NCBI GenBank assembly: GCA_910589385.1 | Contig: CAJUTU010000014.1 | Coordinates: 1 to 64,000, forward strand | Source: an uncultured Lachnospiraceae bacterium | GTDB taxonomy: Bacteria; Bacillota; Clostridia; Lachnospirales; Lachnospiraceae | Direction of reading: 5' to 3' | Length of the DNA: 64,000 nucleotides | Shown: piece after piece, positions 43,066-52,541 of the stretch | Numbering within the stretch: position 1 is the stretch's first letter | Layout of the letters: every line of letters starts with the position of its first letter | The notes under the pieces: model-generated | Seen by the model: the letters and a program-made list of their open reading frames with translations, nothing else | Told to the model about the DNA's origin: nothing | Database searches by the model: none | Program-made: the position numbers and the translations under genes

Positions 43066-44730
43066 ATGACAAAAAAGTGGTGGCATGACAAGGTAGCTTA
43101 TCAGATCTATCCAAAAAGTTTTTATGATTCCAACGGAGACGGTATCGGCGATATCCCCGGTATCATCAGCAAACTGGATTACCTGCAGGATCTGGGCGTG
43201 GACATTATCTGGCTCTCCCCATGCTATCCTTCCCCTCTGGCGGACGAAGGCTACGACATCTCCGATTATTATGATATTGACCCCCGCTTCGGCACCATGG
43301 ACGACATGGACCAGCTTCTTGCCGAAGCCAAAAAAAGAGGCATGTACATTCTAATGGATCTGGTAGTCAACCACTGCTCTGATGAGCATGAGTGGTTCAA
43401 AAAAGCCTGTGAAGACCCGGAAGGAAAATACGGCAATTTCTTCTACTTACGCGACAAAAAGGAAGGTGAGCTTCCCACCAACTGGCGCTCTTATTTCGGC
43501 GGCCCGGTATGGGAAGACCTTCCCGGAACCAACAAGCAGTACCTGCATGTATTCCATAAAAAGCAGCCTGACTTGAACTGGGAGAACCCGGAGCTGCGTG
43601 AAGAGGTCTACAAAAACATCAACTGGTGGCTGGACAAAGGTTTGGGCGGCTTCCGTATTGATGCTATCATTAATATCAAAAAGGCGCTGCCATTTTGTAG
43701 TTATGAACCTGACAGGGACGACGGACTTTGCTCCATTAAGGCTATGCTGAAAGAAGCAAAAGGCATCGGGGAATTCTTAGGCGAGATGCGTGACCGTACC
43801 TTCAAAAAATATGACGCATTTTCCGTAGGAGAAGTCTTTGATGAAAAGCCAGAAGACATTCCAGATTTCATCGGGGAAAACGGCTACTTCTCCAGCATGT
43901 TTGATTTTAATGAGACAATCTTTGGGCAGAGTGGGAAGGGATGGTATGCTGACCAGCCGATTACGCCTGATGATTACAAGAGATGCTGCTTCGAGGCTCA
44001 GGCAAAAGTAGGAGACATCGGCTTTTTATCCAACATCATCGAAAACCATGATGAGCCTCGTGGCGTCAGCCGCTATATCCCGGAAAGCGACTGCTGCCTG
44101 GAAAGCAAAAAAATGCTTGCTGCTTTGAATTTTATGCTGCGCGGCCTCCCCTTTATTTATCAGGGGCAGGAACTGGGAATGGAAAATGTGCCAATCTCTT
44201 CTATGGATGAAGTCGATGATATCTCCGCCATTGACGAGTATCAGGTAGCGCTGGATGCAGGCCTCTCCCCGGAGGAAGCGTTAAAGGTAGTTTCCAAATT
44301 CAGCCGCGATAATGCCCGTACACCAATGCAGTGGTCCGATGGAGCCAATGCCGGATTCACTACTGGAACCCCCTGGCTGAAGGTCAATCCGAATTATACT
44401 TCCATCAATGCTGCCGCGCAGTTGGATGACCCGGATTCTGTAAGAAGTTTTTATAAAAAACTGATCGCCCTTCGTAAAAATCCGGAATACAAAGAAACGG
44501 TTGTATACGGAGCGTTAGAGCCTGTATGGGAAGACCGCCACAATCTCATGGCTTATTACCGAAAAGGCGGGAAGACGCTTCTGGTCATTGGAAATTACCA
44601 GAAAGACGAGCAGGCAATTACACTTCCGTCAGGATATAAAAAAGTGTTATTGAACAACTACCCTGACATTGCACAAGAGGGCAATACCATCCAGTTACAT
44701 GGATATCAGGTATTGATATTGGAAATGTAA
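43066..44730 (+). CDS. GH13 alpha-glucosidase (Ala variant in region II)
   Basis: This 554-residue GH13 enzyme is of the oligo-1,6-glucosidase/alpha-glucosidase subfamily (GH13_31). The catalytic residues are Asp199 (GFRIDAI), Glu256 (SVGEV) and Asp329 (ENHDEPR). The residue after the nucleophile, usually Val in alpha-1,6-acting and Thr in alpha-1,4-acting enzymes, is Ala here, so specificity is open. No signal peptide is present: it is cytoplasmic and would act on sugars imported by the ABC system 5 kb downstream. ATGGAGG precedes the start. Confidence 0.92.
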   Translation: MTKKWWHDKVAYQIYPKSFYDSNGDGIGDIPGIISKLDYLQDLGVDIIWLSPCYPSPLADEGYDISDYYDIDPRFGTMDDMDQLLAEAKKRGMYILMDLVVNHCSDEHEWFKKACEDPEGKYGNFFYLRDKKEGELPTNWRSYFGGPVWEDLPGTNKQYLHVFHKKQPDLNWENPELREEVYKNINWWLDKGLGGFRIDAIINIKKALPFCSYEPDRDDGLCSIKAMLKEAKGIGEFLGEMRDRTFKKYDAFSVGEVFDEKPEDIPDFIGENGYFSSMFDFNETIFGQSGKGWYADQPITPDDYKRCCFEAQAKVGDIGFLSNIIENHDEPRGVSRYIPESDCCLESKKMLAALNFMLRGLPFIYQGQELGMENVPISSMDEVDDISAIDEYQVALDAGLSPEEALKVVSKFSRDNARTPMQWSDGANAGFTTGTPWLKVNPNYTSINAAAQLDDPDSVRSFYKKLIALRKNPEYKETVVYGALEPVWEDRHNLMAYYRKGGKTLLVIGNYQKDEQAITLPSGYKKVLLNNYPDIAQEGNTIQLHGYQVLILEM

Positions 44731-44818
44731 TTACACAGGATATGATGGAGATGATTATAGTAATGTCTCTCTATCTGCTTAGATGTTTGGCAACAGAATT
44801 AGAAAGGAGTAAAGGATT

Positions 44819-46486
44819 ATGAATAGAACATGGTGGAAAGAAGCTGTCATTTATCAGATTTATCCACGCAGCTTTATGGACAGCAACGGAGACGGAGTCG
44901 GTGATCTAAGAGGGATCATCAGCAGATTGGATTACCTGAAATACTTGGGGATCGATGTCATCTGGATGTCACCTGTCTACAAGTCGCCAAATGATGACAA
45001 CGGTTATGATATCAGCGATTACAGAGCGATCATGGATGAGTTCGGAACGATGGATGATTTTGATGAGCTGTTGGCAGAGGCACATAAAAGAGAGATAAAA
45101 GTCGTCATGGATCTGGTTGTAAACCATACTTCTGATGAGCACAAATGGTTTATGGAAAGCCGGCAGTCCAAAGAGAGCCCTTACCGCGGCTATTATATCT
45201 GGCGGGAAGGAAAGGATGCACAGACACCGCCCAACAACTGGGGTTCCAGTTTCAGCGGTTCCGCCTGGCAGTATGATGAAAAAGCCGACATGTATTATCT
45301 CCATCTGTTTTCCAAAAAACAGCCGGATCTCAACTGGGAAAACCCGGCGGTACGCCAGGAAGTCTTTGATATGATGACCTGGTGGTGCGACAAAGGTATC
45401 GACGGCTTCCGCATGGATGTCATCAACATGATTTCCAAGGTTCCTGGATTACCTGACGGAGAGGTTGATGGGTTATACGGCAGCTTCCATCCTTATTCGG
45501 TCAATGGCCCCAGAGTTCATGAATTCCTTCAGGAAATGAACGAAAAGGTATTGTCAAAATACGATATTATGACCGTAGGCGAGACACCGGATGTTACAAC
45601 TGAAGATGCAAAACAGTATGCCGGGGAAAATACGCATGAACTGAACATGGTATTCCAGTTTGAGCATGTAAGTTCAAATGGTAAATACGGAAAATGGACC
45701 CATGATAAAATGCCTCTTACTACTTTGAAAAAAATCCTCTCCCACTGGCAGATGGATTTATATGGGAAAGCATGGAACAGCTTATATTGGGATAACCATG
45801 ACCAGCCGCGGGCAGTCTCCCGTTTCGGGGATGACCGTCCCCAGTACCGGGAAACTTCCGCAAAAATGCTGGCTACCTGCCTTCATATGCTGCAGGGTTC
45901 CCCTTACGTGTACCAGGGCGAAGAGCTTGGCATGACCAACTATCCATTCCAAAGCCCGGAAGATTTCCGCGATATCGAAAGCATCAATGCCTACAAGGAA
46001 TGGTGCGAGAGCGGCATTGTCCCTCATGAGGAATTCTGGCCCTGTCTTTTGTGGCTCAGCCGTGACAATGCCAGGACACCGATGCAGTGGGACGATACGG
46101 AGCAGGCAGGCTTTACTACCGGGACTCCTTGGATTTCAGTAAACCCAAATTATAAGGAGATCAACGCAAAGGCTGAGACCGCGGACCCGAATTCTGTTTT
46201 CCATTATTATAAAAAGCTGATTGCATTAAGGAAACAGACCCCTGTTATGGTGTATGGAAAATATGAGCCGCTCTTTGAAGAAAGTGAAGACTGGTTCGTT
46301 TATACCAGGACACTGGAAAATGAAAAGCTGCTGGTAGTATGTAGTTTTACCGATCAGGAAACCACATTTACTATTCCAGAAGAGTTCACTGGCGCAGGTC
46401 TGCTCATTTCCAATATGGAAAATGCATATGATAAAGGCACCGTCACACTGCGGCCGTATGAAGCTTTTGTATTGTGGAAAAAATAA
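44819..46486 (+). CDS. GH13 oligo-1,6-glucosidase-like enzyme
   Basis: This 555-residue GH13_31 enzyme has Asp200 (GFRMDVI), Glu255 (TVGETPD) and Asp328 (WDNHDQPR) as catalytic triad. Val at 201 is the residue associated with alpha-1,6 specificity (isomaltose, panose). It follows its paralog by 88 bp and shares its full length, so the pair arose by duplication and may split alpha-1,4 and alpha-1,6 substrates. AGAAAGGAG precedes the start. It ends at the terminator at 46501. Confidence 0.92.
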   Translation: MNRTWWKEAVIYQIYPRSFMDSNGDGVGDLRGIISRLDYLKYLGIDVIWMSPVYKSPNDDNGYDISDYRAIMDEFGTMDDFDELLAEAHKREIKVVMDLVVNHTSDEHKWFMESRQSKESPYRGYYIWREGKDAQTPPNNWGSSFSGSAWQYDEKADMYYLHLFSKKQPDLNWENPAVRQEVFDMMTWWCDKGIDGFRMDVINMISKVPGLPDGEVDGLYGSFHPYSVNGPRVHEFLQEMNEKVLSKYDIMTVGETPDVTTEDAKQYAGENTHELNMVFQFEHVSSNGKYGKWTHDKMPLTTLKKILSHWQMDLYGKAWNSLYWDNHDQPRAVSRFGDDRPQYRETSAKMLATCLHMLQGSPYVYQGEELGMTNYPFQSPEDFRDIESINAYKEWCESGIVPHEEFWPCLLWLSRDNARTPMQWDDTEQAGFTTGTPWISVNPNYKEINAKAETADPNSVFHYYKKLIALRKQTPVMVYGKYEPLFEESEDWFVYTRTLENEKLLVVCSFTDQETTFTIPEEFTGAGLLISNMENAYDKGTVTLRPYEAFVLWKK

Positions 46487-46500
46487 ATCATTTGAAAAAA

Positions 46501-46540
46501 AACGGGAGGATGCGCTAAACTCACATCCTCCCGTTCTTTT
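46501..46540. terminator. Strong bidirectional terminator between convergent GH13 genes
   Basis: AACGGGAGGATG (46501-46512) pairs with CATCCTCCCGTT (46524-46535) and is followed by CTTTTT; an A tract precedes the stem, serving the minus strand. Confidence 0.9.
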
Positions 46541-48102
46541 TACTTCTCTTCCTTTACAAACACCGCTGCTGCCGCCGGAACGTACAGCTTCCCGGCTTCT
46601 GATTTTAATTCTCCGCCATTCTGATAGATCACTTCTCCCAGCTTTCCAGCATAGTCAAAGCTTACATCCCTGCCCGATGGATTGAGCACAACCAGCACAG
46701 ACTCTTTCCCATCCGTCCTGCGGTAGACAAGCGGATACGCCTTCTCCTCACAATACAAGAACTCAATCTTTGCTTCACTCTGCAATACAGGAACAGACTG
46801 GCGGATCTTGATCAGTTTTTTCACCTCATGATAAACCGAATTCGGATCTGCCATCTGTTTTTCTGCTGTCGGACGGTCTATATCCGGGTCAAGCGGAATA
46901 TACAGCTTTTCTTTTGCAGCTTCCGAGAAGCCCGCATTCAATCTGCTGTCCCACTGCATCGGTGAACGGGAACCTGTCCTGATATAACCGCCCTCCACCG
47001 AGACGATGTCTGAAAGATAGCGCATTCCCAATTCGTCTCCGTAGTAAATGAATGGAGCACCAGGCAATGACAGCAGAAACGCAAATACAATCTTGATCTC
47101 TTCATCATCCAGCCATTTTGTAAACCTCTCCATATCATGGTTTCCTGACGGCACACAGATCATCCCTTTGCCGTTCGTCGGCTCATAGCACTTCTTATAA
47201 TAATCAATAAAATCCTTTGCGTTTCCTTTTCCCTCACGTGAGAAATAAGGGTCATCCGCATGGAACATATCTGTATAATGGCTGACTCCGACAAAATGCA
47301 GCATAAAGTCCATATGGAATCCGGATCTTAAACTCCTGTCCGGCTGTCCCCACTCAGAAATCATAGCCGCATTCGGAAATTCCTTTTCCAGGAAATCCAT
47401 AAAATCACGCCACAAAAGGATTGTTCCTTCCTGCTCAGGATCATTCTTCACAAGAGAACCCGCCATATCGACCCGGAACCCGTCACATCCCATCTGAAGC
47501 CAGAACCGCATGATATCCTTGATCGCTTCCCTGGTAGACAGCGCATCCTCTGAATCCATAGGCTGCTGCCACTCTGGTTCATCTACTTCATAGAATCCAT
47601 AATTCAAGCACGGCTGATGTGAATAAAAATTCACCGCAACACAGCCGTTCCTCTGGCTCATCCCACGCAGGAAACCCTTAATACTTCCCACATTCTCAAA
47701 ACTCTTCCACGCGTCGTCCGTCCATACATATCTGCCGGAATACGGGTTTTTCTCAGGCTTCAATGACTCCTGGAACCAAGGATGGTCCCAGGAAGTATGC
47801 CCCGGAACCAGATCCAGCATCACATGCATGTCCCTCTTATGCGCCTCATCAAAAAGACGCTTCAAATCCGCATTTGTCCCATATCTGGGAGCTACCTTCA
47901 TGTAATCCGATACATCATATCCTGCATCTAAAAACGGAGATTCAAAGCAGGGATTCAGCCAGATTGCATTACAACCTAATTCCCTGATATAATCCAGATG
48001 TTCAATGATCCCTTGTATATCCCCAATCCCGTCTCCATTGGTATCCGCAAAAGACTGAGGATAAATTTCATAAAATACTGCATTTTTCAGCCAATCAACC
48101 AT
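46540..48102 (-). CDS. GH13 alpha-amylase-family enzyme
   Basis: This 520-residue cytoplasmic GH13 protein has Asp212 (GFRVDMA), Glu250 (MISEWGQ) and Asp323 (PSGNHDMER). Region I differs from the usual DxxxNH: it reads DLVPGHTS, with the conserved Asn replaced by Gly. It is clearly distinct from the two alpha-glucosidases and may act on another alpha-glucan oligosaccharide. TAGGAGGAAAGAAA precedes the ATG. It is the last gene downstream of the ABC transporter and is separated from it by the nested stem at 48128-48192. Confidence 0.88.
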   Translation of the reverse strand: MVDWLKNAVFYEIYPQSFADTNGDGIGDIQGIIEHLDYIRELGCNAIWLNPCFESPFLDAGYDVSDYMKVAPRYGTNADLKRLFDEAHKRDMHVMLDLVPGHTSWDHPWFQESLKPEKNPYSGRYVWTDDAWKSFENVGSIKGFLRGMSQRNGCVAVNFYSHQPCLNYGFYEVDEPEWQQPMDSEDALSTREAIKDIMRFWLQMGCDGFRVDMAGSLVKNDPEQEGTILLWRDFMDFLEKEFPNAAMISEWGQPDRSLRSGFHMDFMLHFVGVSHYTDMFHADDPYFSREGKGNAKDFIDYYKKCYEPTNGKGMICVPSGNHDMERFTKWLDDEEIKIVFAFLLSLPGAPFIYYGDELGMRYLSDIVSVEGGYIRTGSRSPMQWDSRLNAGFSEAAKEKLYIPLDPDIDRPTAEKQMADPNSVYHEVKKLIKIRQSVPVLQSEAKIEFLYCEEKAYPLVYRRTDGKESVLVVLNPSGRDVSFDYAGKLGEVIYQNGGELKSEAGKLYVPAAAAVFVKEEK

Positions 48103-48127
48103 TTTCTTTCCTCCTATTATAAAGAAA

Positions 48128-48192
48128 GCCCTGAAAGGTTGCTGTAAGTTCAGATTTTATCTGGACTATAACGGAAAACACACTTTCAGGGC
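48128..48192 (-). promoter_or_regulatory. Nested 10-bp and 9-bp stems between ABC ATPase and GH13 genes
   Basis: GCCCTGAAAG (48128-48137) is perfectly complementary to CTTTCAGGGC (48183-48192). Inside lies a 9-bp stem with one G-T wobble, 48147-48155 with 48159-48167. Read on the minus strand the outer stem is followed by TTTCTTTA and then the GH13 ribosome binding site. It may terminate the transporter transcript or act as an attenuator for the enzyme gene. Confidence 0.6.
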
Positions 48193-48240
48193 CTCACAAA
48201 AATCATTGTATGCTATATGTTTTTTCTATGGCTCCTGCCT

Positions 48241-49341
48241 TTAGTGGCAAATTGCCTGCTCTGTTTCTTTATCAAAGAAATGAGCATTATCCATATTCGC
48301 CGCAATCCGGTAGGAACCTCTCTCCGGCTGTTCTCCCGAAGCAGGAATCTTCACGATGATACGGATATCGTTCACAGTCATATATAAATTATAATCTGCG
48401 CCCAATAATTCGCTAAAGTTCATTTCCGTGTCCATCGCATTGTCCTCGGTCAGTTTATCCTGTCCCAGGAAATCCTCCGGGCGCAGTCCCATGATCACAT
48501 TTTTTCCTGCATACGGCGCAAGCGCCTGACATTTAAATTCAGGAACTGCCAGTTTGTTCTGTCCGAGTATTGCATAGAACTTTTTGCCTTCCTTCTCGAT
48601 CTTCACATCCAGGAAGTTCATCTGCGGGCTTCCGATGAATCCTGCCACAAACAGATTTACCGGTTTTTCATACAGATTCTGAGGAGTATCAAACTGCTGG
48701 ATCACACCCTCTTTCATAACTACGATACGGTCGCCCATCGTCATAGCTTCTGTCTGGTCATGGGTTACATATACAAATGTAATATCAAGCCTCTGGTGCA
48801 GCTTTGCAATCTCTGTCCTCATAGACGCACGGAGCTTTGCATCCAGGTTAGAAAGCGGCTCATCCAAAAGGAATACCGCCGGGTTCCTGACCATAGCACG
48901 GCCAAGCGCCACACGCTGTCTCTGCCCGCCGGAAAGTTCCTTTGGTTTCCGGGTCAGCAGATGCTCCAGGTCAAGGATCTTTGCCGCTTCATGTACACGG
49001 CGGTCAATCTCAGCCGGATCCTCTTTACGCAGTTTCAAACCAAACGCAATATTTTTGTATACATTCATATGGGGATACAGTGCATAATTCTGAAATACCA
49101 TCGCAATGTCACGATCTTTGGACGGCACCTTATTCATTAACCGATCCCCGATATACAGCTCTCCCTCCGTTATGGTTTCCAGCCCCACGATCATACGCAG
49201 GGTAGTAGACTTTCCACAACCGGACGGCCCGACCAGAATAATAAATTCTTTGTCTTTTATCTCTAAATTCAAATTTGGGACAACCGGAGAGGTCGCACCC
49301 TCATAAGTCTTTGTAACATTCTCAAAACGAATCGAAGCCAT
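48241..49341 (-). CDS. MsmX/UgpC-type sugar ABC transporter ATPase
   Basis: This 366-residue ATPase energises the carbohydrate importer encoded upstream. Walker A is GPSGCGKST (residues 38-46), the signature is LSGGQRQRV, Walker B is FLLDEPLSNLD and the H-loop is VTHDQTEAM. A C-terminal OB-fold (TOBE) domain is present, as in MalK/MsmX. I use ATG 49341 (MASIRFENV) after GGAGGAAATAAGT. MsmX-type ATPases often serve several importers, so it may not be exclusive to this one. Confidence 0.96.
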   Translation of the reverse strand: MASIRFENVTKTYEGATSPVVPNLNLEIKDKEFIILVGPSGCGKSTTLRMIVGLETITEGELYIGDRLMNKVPSKDRDIAMVFQNYALYPHMNVYKNIAFGLKLRKEDPAEIDRRVHEAAKILDLEHLLTRKPKELSGGQRQRVALGRAMVRNPAVFLLDEPLSNLDAKLRASMRTEIAKLHQRLDITFVYVTHDQTEAMTMGDRIVVMKEGVIQQFDTPQNLYEKPVNLFVAGFIGSPQMNFLDVKIEKEGKKFYAILGQNKLAVPEFKCQALAPYAGKNVIMGLRPEDFLGQDKLTEDNAMDTEMNFSELLGADYNLYMTVNDIRIIVKIPASGEQPERGSYRIAANMDNAHFFDKETEQAICH

Positions 49342-49402
49342 ACTTATTTCCTCCAATTGTTATTTTTCACATCAACAGCCTTAAGCCGTACATGTCATCC
49401 TG

Positions 49403-50218
49403 TTATCTTCTTTTTTTCGCACCCTTTTTCGATACCGGCTTCTGTGGAGACACAGAACCCTTTCCCGGATACGCCTGGCGGTTCCAGTCCGGATTGGAAT
49501 AGGAACCCTCTTGAAAAAACACTTCCGCCGTCCGATGCTCCTCGTCAATAAACACGGCCTCTTTCGGTGCCTGGTGCTTTACCTCCATTTTTTCCGGGTC
49601 GATCGCCTGAAATGCTTTCTGGAAGAAAAAGCTGTTCAGGTAAGCAACAATCCCAAACCCGGCCATCCCCCACAGGAAAACAGCCAAGTGTACACCATTT
49701 GGATTCATGAAGAAAGAAATATAAACCGCCGCAATCACCAGCGCAATACTGAGTATCGTCCAGGGCAGAGCCGCAATACTAAGCAGCCAGGCATTTTTCA
49801 AAGTATTTTTCACTGTGTTTACATACCTTGCCTGCATCGGGAAAAGATACTGGAACCCAAACAAAAATATGATACACATCATGAAAAAACTAATTCGATA
49901 TACCCTGCCCATCATACCGGCCATACCTGAGACGATCAGATAATACAGACTCAAGAATGCAAACGCCACAAGGCAGAGCAGCCAGATCGCAGTCGCCTGC
50001 TTAAAGTTCTGCCGAAATGCGTCCCAGTATTGCTTTATGATGACATCATCCTCATCATCCGTCAGTATCGCCTGCATGCAGGTAAACAATGCCGCCAGAG
50101 ATGCCCCCACTGTAAACAGCGGCAGTGAAAGAAGGCAAAACGTGATATTACACAAAATAATATTCGCCAGCTTCCTCAAAGCATTCATCAACGGACCGTT
50201 CATATCAAATAAACTCAT
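49403..50218 (-). CDS. DUF624 (YesL-like) membrane protein
   Basis: This 271-residue protein has about five membrane segments and a cytoplasmic, basic C-terminal tail ending KKGAKKRR. It matches the DUF624/YesL family, which is regularly found in ABC sugar-transport operons with unknown function. The N-terminal NGPLMNALRKLANIILCNITFCLLSLP is the family signature. The long tail (about residues 205-271) is unusual. AAAGGAGG precedes the start. Confidence 0.88.
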   Translation of the reverse strand: MSLFDMNGPLMNALRKLANIILCNITFCLLSLPLFTVGASLAALFTCMQAILTDDEDDVIIKQYWDAFRQNFKQATAIWLLCLVAFAFLSLYYLIVSGMAGMMGRVYRISFFMMCIIFLFGFQYLFPMQARYVNTVKNTLKNAWLLSIAALPWTILSIALVIAAVYISFFMNPNGVHLAVFLWGMAGFGIVAYLNSFFFQKAFQAIDPEKMEVKHQAPKEAVFIDEEHRTAEVFFQEGSYSNPDWNRQAYPGKGSVSPQKPVSKKGAKKRR

Positions 50219-50284
50219 AGCGGCCTCCTTTCCAAAAAGAAGCTTGCCAGTAAATCCATGTACAGGCAGACTTTGATGAAAAGC

Positions 50285-51145
50285 CTACTTGATCGCACCT
50301 TCTACCATACCATTCATGATCTGCTTCTGGGCAATCAGGAAAATAATTACCATAGGAATGATCGCCAGCAGCGCCGCAGTCAAGATCAGATCCCACTGTT
50401 TTACATAGGATCCCACGAACGCCTGTACTGCAACAGGAAGAGTCTTCACCTTACCATTCTGGCCAAGCATCAGAGATGGCAGAAGGTAATCGTTCCAGAT
50501 CCACATACCATTCAAGATCGTAACGGTTGTGATAACCGGTGTCAGCAACGGAAAGATGATACGGAAGAATGTCCCCTCCGGTGAACATCCGTCAATGGAT
50601 GCCGCCTCTTCCAGCTCATATGGAATACCCTTGATAAAGCCCGTCAGGATAAACACGGTCATAGCGCCGCCGAATCCACAATATGCAAATACAATTCCCG
50701 GTATGGACTGCAGTAAAGAAATCCCCACAAAATTACCTACATCACGGAATGTAGAGATCAACGGAAGCATAACAACCTGGAATGGAATGATCATAGATGC
50801 GATAAACACCATATAAATTGCTGTGGACCATTTTGTTTTATTACGGCAGATCACCCACGCTGCCATTCCGCCAAACAATGCCAGTACGATCAAGGAAACT
50901 ACCGTGATGACCACGGATGTGCCAAATGCATACCAGAAGTTAAAGTTCGAGTTATTGACAACAGAGGAAAGGTTTGTCATTAACTGTGAAAAACTGATAC
51001 CTTCAAATCCTACCGGGCTGGAGACGATACTGTTCGCACTCTTAAATGTATTCATAACCACCAGATAAAATGGGAACAAAGTATACAACGCAACAATGAT
51101 ACCAACCACTGTCAAAATGATTTTTCTGGATTTCTTCATTTCCAT
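50285..51145 (-). CDS. Sugar ABC transporter permease, MalG type
   Basis: This 286-residue inner-membrane permease has six membrane segments and the EAA loop in YELEEAASIDGCSPEGTFFRIIFPLL. Its start codon overlaps the stop of the MalF-type gene (TAATG), so the pair is made together. It imports an oligosaccharide with the lipoprotein and ATPase of the same operon. Confidence 0.95.
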   Translation of the reverse strand: MEMKKSRKIILTVVGIIVALYTLFPFYLVVMNTFKSANSIVSSPVGFEGISFSQLMTNLSSVVNNSNFNFWYAFGTSVVITVVSLIVLALFGGMAAWVICRNKTKWSTAIYMVFIASMIIPFQVVMLPLISTFRDVGNFVGISLLQSIPGIVFAYCGFGGAMTVFILTGFIKGIPYELEEAASIDGCSPEGTFFRIIFPLLTPVITTVTILNGMWIWNDYLLPSLMLGQNGKVKTLPVAVQAFVGSYVKQWDLILTAALLAIIPMVIIFLIAQKQIMNGMVEGAIK

Positions 51146-52212
51146 TACATCTCCACCTCCTTCTTATTTGATATCCGTACTTGCAGAATAGATACACAAG
51201 CCAAGATGATAAAGAACAGGACGGCCTTCGCCTGGCCAAGCGCATAGTTGTTCTTGGAAATTGCCGTATTATAAATATTCAATGCCAACATCTGTGTACC
51301 GTTCGTCAGATAGGAACCCAGGAAGTCTGCCACAGATCCTGTACCATTTGTCAATGCCATGTTCACATCGAACTGCTTGAATGCAGAGGTCAGCGTCAGG
51401 AAAGTACAGATAGTGATCGTAGAAGCAATCATAGGGATCTTGATCTTCATCAAGGTCGTCCATGCATTTGCGCCGTCAATCTGAGATGCTTCCAATACAT
51501 CCTTCGGTACAGTAGTAAGCCCGGTTACATAAATCAGCATGATGTATCCCGCATACTGCCATACATACACTACAATGATCGCCATAAAAGCAGTCTTTGT
51601 ATTTGCCAGGATCGAATTCTGGTGTCCGCTGATGCTTGCAGTAACTTGAACAAGCACGTTGTTGAAAACAAACTGCCAGATATAGCCCAGTACGATACCC
51701 CCGATCAGGTTCGGAAGGAAGTATGCTGCACGGAAGAAATTCACACCTTTCAGTTTCGTGGTACATAAAAGAGCCAGTGCAAATCCTACCAGATTTACCA
51801 AAACCATATTAAATATTACAAAGAGGAAAGTCAATAATACAGACCATATGAAAGCCGGGTCTTTAAACATAGATGTATAATTTGACAATCCGATAAAGCC
51901 GGAAAATTTAATACCGTTCCAATCAGTAAAAGAATAGAAAATACCCAAAAGCAACGGTATGATTACTGTCACTGCAAACGTGAACAATAGTGGAAACAAA
52001 AATATAAAATTAATGATGCTGCGGTGATGTTCTACTGTCGGGAATAAATACAGGCCAATCAAAAAGAGAATCGCCCCGATGATCAACAGGGGACCTCTCA
52101 TTGCATTCCCACTGCCGGAAAAGTCAAGATACAGCGCCACTACCATGCCAACCGCGCCAGCGGCCAGAAGAACAAGAGACAGCATTTTTTTGCTCGATGA
52201 GTTCTCAGACAT
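51145..52212 (-). CDS. Sugar ABC transporter permease, MalF type
   Basis: This 355-residue permease has two extra N-terminal membrane helices before the canonical six and the EAA loop in DVLEASQIDGANAWTTLMKIKIP. I use ATG 52212 (MSENSSSKK), preceded by AGAGGAGCTGTAAA; the longer frame lacks a ribosome binding site. It is separated from the lipoprotein gene by 330 bp that contain a hairpin. Confidence 0.93.
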   Translation of the reverse strand: MSENSSSKKMLSLVLLAAGAVGMVVALYLDFSGSGNAMRGPLLIIGAILFLIGLYLFPTVEHHRSIINFIFLFPLLFTFAVTVIIPLLLGIFYSFTDWNGIKFSGFIGLSNYTSMFKDPAFIWSVLLTFLFVIFNMVLVNLVGFALALLCTTKLKGVNFFRAAYFLPNLIGGIVLGYIWQFVFNNVLVQVTASISGHQNSILANTKTAFMAIIVVYVWQYAGYIMLIYVTGLTTVPKDVLEASQIDGANAWTTLMKIKIPMIASTITICTFLTLTSAFKQFDVNMALTNGTGSVADFLGSYLTNGTQMLALNIYNTAISKNNYALGQAKAVLFFIILACVSILQVRISNKKEVEM

Positions 52213-52446
52213 TTTACAGCTCCTCTCTATTGTTTCATACTCTATCAATCCTTACATGCACCATACGTTTTTTCATATGTATGCATAAAATTAACAAAAC
52301 ACCCATTCCCTTCCCTCAGTGCTGTCCATGAAATGATCTTTCATAAATACATATTGACAATCCTATGGATATTTTGTTATCATTCTGCCATTCGGCCCAA
52401 TTTCTTTTTTATCTCTCTATCTGCCAAACACTCTATTTTGATAGCA

Positions 52447-52470
52447 GGCAGACGGAAAATTCCGCCTGCC
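52447..52470 (-). promoter_or_regulatory. Intercistronic hairpin after the solute-binding lipoprotein gene
   Basis: GGCAG-A-CGGAA (52447-52457) pairs with TTCCG-C-CTGCC (52460-52470) with one mismatch. It lies 72 bp past the lipoprotein stop codon. Such stems commonly protect or partly terminate the message so that binding protein exceeds permease. The rest of 52249-52541 is AT-rich with no gene that I can support. Confidence 0.6.
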
Positions 52471-52541
52471 CCCTAAGTGCCGTTTATTGTGCAGGAATCT
52501 GCCGGCGGCCGGTTCACTGCATACATTATAATAAGAGAAAA

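Noticed and set aside
43066..48102. Trehalose-6-phosphate hydrolase assignment for one of the GH13 genes
   Set aside because: There is no PTS trehalose transporter or TreR nearby; the context is an ABC importer, and region II residues fit oligosaccharide glucosidases better.
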